Source: an uncultured Clostridia bacterium (GTDB taxonomy: Bacteria > Bacillota > Clostridia > Oscillospirales > CAG-272). From it: a DNA stretch of 52,416 nt. Where the stretch lies: assembly GCA_944391805.1 (NCBI GenBank), contig CALXUY010000053.1:1-52416 (forward strand), written 5' to 3'. The notes beneath the pieces were generated by a model that made no database searches, had not been told where the DNA came from, and was given only the letters and a program-made list of their open reading frames with translations. A program made the translations under genes and the position numbers. Below are positions 50,042-52,416 of the stretch, piece by piece (positions within the stretch are counted from its first letter, which is position 1; each line of letters opens with the position of its first letter).

Positions 50042-52210
50042 ATGATGAAAAAACTTTGTTTGTGCATCCTGTCTCTGCTCGTTCTGCTGGCAGTGCTTGC
50101 CGCCTGCAGGGGCGGGGAAGAGCAGCCGCCGGAGCCGGAGTTGGTCAGCTACCATGCCGCCGAATACACCATTGTCCGGCCGGAAAAGGCGGACGATGCG
50201 CTGGTGGAGGCTGCCGTCGCGTTTCAGCAGACGCTCAAGGCCCGCACCGGAGCGGATGTGGCAATCTCGGACGACTATGTAAACCGCGGCGAGCAGCCGG
50301 ACGATGCCGCGAAGGAGATTCTCATCGGCCCCACCAACCGTCCGCAGTCAACCGCTGCGCAGCAGGCGCTTGGAGGGCGGTTCGGCTTTTCGCTTTCGGT
50401 CAGCGGCAGCAAAATTGTTGTGGCCGCGCCGACCGTGGAGCTGATTGAGGAGGCGCTGCGCTATTTGGATGAAACCTATCTCTCCCATTCGGAGGGGACC
50501 GGCAGCTTCCCTCTGCCGGAGGGCATGAACTACGTGAGTGAGGAATACCCTTTCATCGAGCTGGTGTCGGGCGGAGAAGCGCGGTACACGGTGGTTTATC
50601 CGATGAGCGACGTAGAGGGCATGTTCCCGGCGGCGCAGCTTGTGCAGCAGGCCCTTTCGGAGACGGCCGAGCGCGAAGCCACCATTCAGACGGACTGGAT
50701 CAACCGCGATCAGCAATACGACATGAGTACGCTGGAGGTGCTGGTGGGCAACACCCAGTACCCATACAGCGACGAATTGAGGCAGGGCTGCGGCTACGGC
50801 CAGTGGCGCATGGAGCATGTGGAAAATAAAATCTATCTGTTCGGTATGGACCCCGCGGCGGTCAACGCCGTCTGCTGGAGCTTTGCCGAGCGCATCGGCA
50901 AGGCAACCGATCTGAATGAGAACGGAGTGGTGAAAATGATTGATTTTGCGGCAGCCGGAGGTGTAGCCTCCGAATGGATGAACGCCGTGCCTGCGTATGC
51001 GCACGGAACCACGGAAAAGGTATGGGAATTTGCCTCCGGTATGTATCAGGTATATGTAACCGATACCGACGAAGCCGCCTATAGCGCCTATCTCTCACAG
51101 CTCACCGGAGCAGGGTATGCGCTGTACGCCGAAAACAGCATCAACGGCAATCGGTTTTGCACCTACACCGGACACGGCGGCATGGTGCATGCCTGCTATC
51201 TCCCGTCCCAGCAGTCGGTCCGCCTGCTGATGGCTTCGGATGAGAATCTGACCATGTTCCCCACGCAGGAGGCGCTGGACGAAGCGGTCTGTCCGCCGAC
51301 GCTGACCTTTATGGATATGAACTATGAGACCCAGGCTGCCCAGGACAATGGAATGGGCCTGATCCTTACGCTGCGGGACGGCAGTTATATCATCATCGAC
51401 GGCGGCTATGCCGAGGACACCGACGGATTGTTCGCATATCTGCAGGAGCACAACCGGCGGGAGGACGGCAAAATTCTCATCCGCGCATGGCTCATTTCGC
51501 ATCCGCATGGCGACCACTACGGAAACCTGCTTTCCTTTGCCGAGCGGTACGGCTCGCAGGTGACGCTGGAGTACCTCGTGGCCCATCCCTCCACCGGCAA
51601 TCTCAAGGATCCGGAGAACGTCATCTCGGAATGGAACAAGGTGACAAACACCCTTGGCCGTTTTGCCGGCGCCCGCCTGATCGTCCCCTTGAGCGGCCAG
51701 AAGATGACCTTCGGCAATGTGGCGTTTTCTTTCTTCTATACGCCGGAGTTGCTGTATCCAGAGCCCGTGAACGACACAAATGACCTCTCCTTTGTATGCC
51801 GCATCGAATTTGAAGGGCAGAGCATTCTGCTCCCGGCCGACGCGCAGGTCAAGGTCATCAATCTGGTGACCGGGCTTTACGGAGAGACCCTGCAAAGTGA
51901 CTTTGTACAGGCGCCTCACCATGGACTCAGCGGAGCCACCAAGGACTTTTACCGTTTGGTGAACCCCTCCTATGCCTTCTTTGCCACCGCGCAGGATAAA
52001 TTTGAGGAGAGAAGCCAGACCGATCAGGCCGCAAATGTTTATCTGCTCAACGGGCTGAACCTCAAGGAATATTTTGTGGCCGACAATGGCTACCGCACGC
52101 TGTTGTTCCCGTTTCAGGGGAGCGACTACATCGACCGGGAATATACGCAGGAAGATTACGATGCGCTTCACCGGGACGAACTTTCCTGGGAGGAGCTTCT
52201 GAAACCCTAA
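50042..52210 (+). CDS. Lipoprotein with ComEC-like metallo-beta-lactamase domain
   Basis: A 722-residue surface lipoprotein (lipobox LAAC, Cys22). Two consecutive alpha/beta modules (about 40-150 and 180-295) look alike, each with a helix of the AAxxFQQ/AAQLVQQ type, then KEILIGPTNRP or LEVLVGNTQYP, and a second helix; they resemble the GH20b/chitobiase N-terminal fold. The C-terminal metallo-beta-lactamase domain (about 430-690) has LISHPHGDHYGN, ILLPADAQ and VQAPHHGLSG, the pattern of ComEC-like extracellular hydrolases, with metal ligands intact. Substrate unknown; a phosphodiester or nucleic-acid target is possible by analogy. GGAGG lies six bases before the ATG, 14 bases after the solute-binding gene. 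Confidence 0.88.
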   Translation: MMKKLCLCILSLLVLLAVLAACRGGEEQPPEPELVSYHAAEYTIVRPEKADDALVEAAVAFQQTLKARTGADVAISDDYVNRGEQPDDAAKEILIGPTNRPQSTAAQQALGGRFGFSLSVSGSKIVVAAPTVELIEEALRYLDETYLSHSEGTGSFPLPEGMNYVSEEYPFIELVSGGEARYTVVYPMSDVEGMFPAAQLVQQALSETAEREATIQTDWINRDQQYDMSTLEVLVGNTQYPYSDELRQGCGYGQWRMEHVENKIYLFGMDPAAVNAVCWSFAERIGKATDLNENGVVKMIDFAAAGGVASEWMNAVPAYAHGTTEKVWEFASGMYQVYVTDTDEAAYSAYLSQLTGAGYALYAENSINGNRFCTYTGHGGMVHACYLPSQQSVRLLMASDENLTMFPTQEALDEAVCPPTLTFMDMNYETQAAQDNGMGLILTLRDGSYIIIDGGYAEDTDGLFAYLQEHNRREDGKILIRAWLISHPHGDHYGNLLSFAERYGSQVTLEYLVAHPSTGNLKDPENVISEWNKVTNTLGRFAGARLIVPLSGQKMTFGNVAFSFFYTPELLYPEPVNDTNDLSFVCRIEFEGQSILLPADAQVKVINLVTGLYGETLQSDFVQAPHHGLSGATKDFYRLVNPSYAFFATAQDKFEERSQTDQAANVYLLNGLNLKEYFVADNGYRTLLFPFQGSDYIDREYTQEDYDALHRDELSWEELLKP

Positions 52211-52214
52211 AAAT

Positions 52215-52244
52215 ACGGCGCCGTATCCGCGGATACGGCGCCGT
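52215..52244 (+). terminator. Hairpin closing the lipoprotein operon
   Basis: ACGGCGCCGTATCC (52215-52228) pairs perfectly with GGATACGGCGCCGT (52231-52244). It begins four bases after the stop codon; there is no U tract, and the dispersed element follows at once. Confidence 0.6.
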
Positions 52245-52245
52245 T

Positions 52246-52334
52246 CAGGTTGTAGACAAAAGGCATATCAAATAGAAATTGCACAAAAACGTTCGTCCGC
52301 TTTTTCTTTGAGCGTGTAGGCGCAAAGAAAAAGC
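52246..52334 (+). repeat. Dispersed intergenic element, copy 2
   Basis: CAGGTTGTAGA, AAATTGCACAAAA and CTTTGAG..GTAGGCGCAAAG recur from 7540-7620. This copy has a clean 12-bp hairpin, GCTTTTTCTTTG (52299-52310) with CAAAGAAAAAGC (52323-52334). GC-rich palindromic sequence without a gene continues to the window edge. Confidence 0.6.
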
Positions 52335-52416
52335 TCACAAAAAGAAACGCCAAATGAGGAGTTTTCGCCGCCTGCGGGCGGCGACAAGGGCTTCTCGCCC
52401 TTGACCCCGCAAACTT

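Overview
The window looks like chromosomal DNA of a moderately GC-rich, endospore-forming Gram-positive bacterium of the class Clostridia, probably Oscillospirales-like. The basis is sigma-G, WhiA, a class II aldolase, ThyX, Firmicutes-type promoters (many with an exact 17-bp spacer) and lipoproteins with Gram-positive leaders. The order-level placement is an inference. I see no tRNA, rRNA, CRISPR array or prophage. A possible transposase start is cut by the left edge.

Layout. 1-62: start of a minus-strand gene, perhaps a transposase. 215-4392: minus-strand operon MBL hydrolase - gltX - glnS behind one promoter and a 93-nt leader closed by an 11-bp stem. 4569-7501: SGNH esterase, tyrosine recombinase and a membrane protein. 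7502-8097: non-coding DNA rich in palindromes, including one copy of an element seen again at the right end. 8098-11062: stand-alone amino-acid adenylation enzyme followed by a DUF2156-GNAT fusion. 11188-13557: aldolase, membrane-anchored phosphoesterase, small acidic exported protein. 13780-22149: minus-strand housekeeping block (Gfo/Idh oxidoreductase, coaE, lytic transglycosylase, M18 aminopeptidase, prfA, Sua5-type enzyme, a type IIA topoisomerase A subunit, a 43-residue membrane protein). 22323-29155: murB - thyX - whiA - dnaE, in which WhiA and DnaE carry low-complexity insertions. 29348-33548: ABC-2 exporter and a glycoside-hydrolase-like protein. 33700-35620: small Cys protein, flavoredoxin-rubredoxin fusion, VTT-domain membrane protein. 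35862-44556: mixed single genes (GNAT, M14 peptidase, HAD hydrolase, sigG, PNPOx-like protein, EamA transporter, two unassigned membrane proteins).

45066-52244 is the most distinctive accessory unit: an AraC regulator, a 756-residue secreted lamin-tail protein, a 43-residue peptide, an orphan solute-binding lipoprotein and a 722-residue lipoprotein with a ComEC-like metallo-beta-lactamase domain. No permease or glycosidase accompanies it, and a hairpin plus the dispersed repeat close it off. Together with the adenylation/DUF2156-GNAT pair and the two long structured leaders (4244-4336 and 8014-8084), it is the best candidate here for undescribed biology.

All product names come from reading motifs in the translated sequence. 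No database search was run.
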